DNA of 64,000 nt from Pseudomonas arsenicoxydans (GTDB lineage: Bacteria; Pseudomonadota; Gammaproteobacteria; Pseudomonadales; Pseudomonadaceae). Position 1 is the first letter of the stretch, and each line of letters starts with the position of its first letter. Below are positions 62,717-64,000 of the stretch, piece after piece. The DNA lies in the NCBI RefSeq assembly GCF_900103875.1, contig NZ_LT629705.1, positions 5,899,001-5,963,000 on the forward strand. Reading direction: 5' to 3'. Made by a program: the position numbers and the translations under genes. The notes below the pieces were generated by a model. That model saw only the letters and a program-made list of their open reading frames with translations. It did not search any database and had not been told where the DNA came from.

Positions 62717-64000
62717 CTATGCACTCCTTATGATCGACTCAACGATCTTTGCAATTTTTCCCGCAAGTAATGGTGGTACAGCATTACCGACTTGATGATA
62801 TTGTTGAGTACGGTTACCTAGAAAAAAATAGTTATCCGGAAATGTTTGGATACGGGCAGCTTCGCGCACAGTCAAACTTCTGCACTGATTTGGATCATAG
62901 TGAATAAAATAATGACCATCCTTGGATATATGACTGGTTATGGTTGAAGCAACTTGGCCTTTTAATTGAACCCTAAATCTATCGCTAAATTTTCCCGTCT
63001 CCCAGTTCTTATGATCTGGTGCCAAGCCCGCTAAAGTAAACTCTTGATGCCCCTTCGGGGAAGTTAAATGCGCATCACCGAATACAGCCGCGTATACATA
63101 TCGCCGAAGGTCGGAAGTCATATGGCCGCGCGCCTCGTGATTAAGCCATACACCGAGCCGCTCATCTGATAACCAACTATCAAGATCCGGTATGTCGACC
63201 CTGCCTGACCAGCTATTGCTTTTTCTTACTCGTAGTCCGCCATTATTTAGTCTGCCACCGGAAAATGAATCTCGAAAAATCTTCAATTTCATTTCTAGTT
63301 TAGGATCCTTCTTTCCTGAAGAGATCAAATCAGATCGAAGCTCATCAAGGTGTCTAATAACCTGGCTGCACCACGCATCAGCACTGTCCTGCCCTCTCGA
63401 CAACGTGCTCCGAAGTGGCGGTAGCGTACCGATCATCTGCTCCACAGTAGGGCCTTTGGACGGCTTCAGTTTGTGTTCATGCAGCCCTTTAAGATAACGC
63501 TCAGATACTCCAACTAATATCACTCGATGCCTACTTTGTGGCACACCGTAATTTTCAGCTCGAATTACAAAATTGTTTAGATCTAACTTGAGCGGGTCAT
63601 CGCCACTTTCATATACATCATCTGTCACCAACGAACATATTCTATATCTGTTTTCAGATTCGGCGAGTCCTCCCAAGGCAAGGTCGGGATCAGCGAGATC
63701 TTTTAGAATCTGCGGGAAAATTTGCTCTCCTCCAACTTTGGACGACAAAATCCCCTTAACATTTTCCATTACAAAAACGGCTGGTTTTTTACTTTGAATT
63801 ATCCTTAAGTACTCTCTGTATAGAAAGTGTCGATGATCATCTTCGGCCTTGTATTCCAGATTCCCTTTGTTTCTCGCTCTTCCGACAATTGAATAAGCTT
63901 GGCAAGGAGGTCCGCCTATTAGAACCCACGGCTTAGTTGTATCCAGCCTTTCTTCAAGTATACGATCTAGTTCAGCATTCCCCTCGGGGCTCCCTAGCTT
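62717..64000 (-). CDS. DNA cytosine-5 methyltransferase, 5' end outside window
   Basis: The frame is open to the window end (428 codons visible). Conserved motifs: GPPCQAYS with the catalytic Cys (codon at 63902-63904), VMENVKG (motif VI), QSRHRVILVG (motif VIII), then a variable target-recognition region, LTVREAARIQTFPDNY (motif IX) and QVGNAVPPLLAG (motif X). It should methylate self DNA for the adjacent restriction genes. The target sequence cannot be read from here. Confidence 0.94.
   Translation of the reverse strand, partial: KLGSPEGNAELDRILEERLDTTKPWVLIGGPPCQAYSIVGRARNKGNLEYKAEDDHRHFLYREYLRIIQSKKPAVFVMENVKGILSSKVGGEQIFPQILKDLADPDLALGGLAESENRYRICSLVTDDVYESGDDPLKLDLNNFVIRAENYGVPQSRHRVILVGVSERYLKGLHEHKLKPSKGPTVEQMIGTLPPLRSTLSRGQDSADAWCSQVIRHLDELRSDLISSGKKDPKLEMKLKIFRDSFSGGRLNNGGLRVRKSNSWSGRVDIPDLDSWLSDERLGVWLNHEARGHMTSDLRRYVYAAVFGDAHLTSPKGHQEFTLAGLAPDHKNWETGKFSDRFRVQLKGQVASTITSHISKDGHYFIHYDPNQCRSLTVREAARIQTFPDNYFFLGNRTQQYHQVGNAVPPLLAGKIAKIVESIIRSA

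Overview
The window is about 64 kb of a Pseudomonas chromosome, most likely from the P. fluorescens group. The block nrdB / acsA / aotJQMOP-argR / aruCFGDBE / alaS-lysC-rsmA / tRNAs follows the gene order known around the arginine-catabolism locus of P. aeruginosa, and RsmA, AmrZ, ArgR and the type II lumazine synthase are Pseudomonas-type. Core DNA is GC-rich and carries Pseudomonas-style REP hairpins (30990, 33856, 37594, 45071, 49896).

Layout. (1) 1-10.8 kb: core signalling and transport genes: the end of a PilZ flagellar-brake protein, an MFS transporter, a glutamine-synthetase-like ligase, a histidine kinase coupled to a REC-TPR response regulator, and a giant CheB-CheR-PAS-kinase-REC hybrid. 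(2) 10,954-19,568: an 8.6-kb integrated element in tRNA-Arg(CCU), bounded by perfect 47-bp repeats of the tRNA 3' end. It carries a tyrosine integrase, a divergent RHH/AlpA-like switch, a winged-helix protein followed by four iteron-like repeats, a run of tightly packed small genes around a phage major capsid protein, and a serine recombinase behind a 34-bp palindrome. No terminase large subunit, portal, tail or lysis gene was found, so it looks like a phage satellite or a strongly reduced prophage. (3) 19.6-24.5 kb: small proteins, phnN, amrZ, mgtE, a DUF4124 protein and three tRNAs (two Arg-ACG, one Ser-GCU). (4) 24.5-30.9 kb: rsmA, lysC, alaS, a threonine aldolase and an FMN riboswitch with ribH. 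(5) 31-49.6 kb: the complete arginine succinyltransferase (AST/Aru) pathway, the arginine/ornithine ABC transporter and the regulator ArgR, with a 1571-residue LRR/toxin-like gene between argR and aruC. (6) 50-55 kb: acsA, two small secreted proteins and nrdB. (7) 55.2-64 kb: an AT-richer defence island: a cytosine DNA methyltransferase (cut by the window end) and a four-gene operon of MutL/MORC-like ATPase, Z1 helicase-like ATPase, PD-(D/E)XK protein and AIPR protein.

How they work together. Arginine is imported by AotJQMP, sensed by ArgR, and broken down to glutamate and succinate by AruF/G, AruB, AruC, AruD and AruE. Candidate ArgR half-sites (TGTCGC-N8-AA) lie upstream of both aotJ and aruC. 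The defence genes resemble the predicted restriction-modification systems built around MutL/MORC-type ATPases and Z1 proteins. The least explained parts of the window are the tRNA-Arg element with its own capsid gene and the biochemical role of AIPR in the defence operon.
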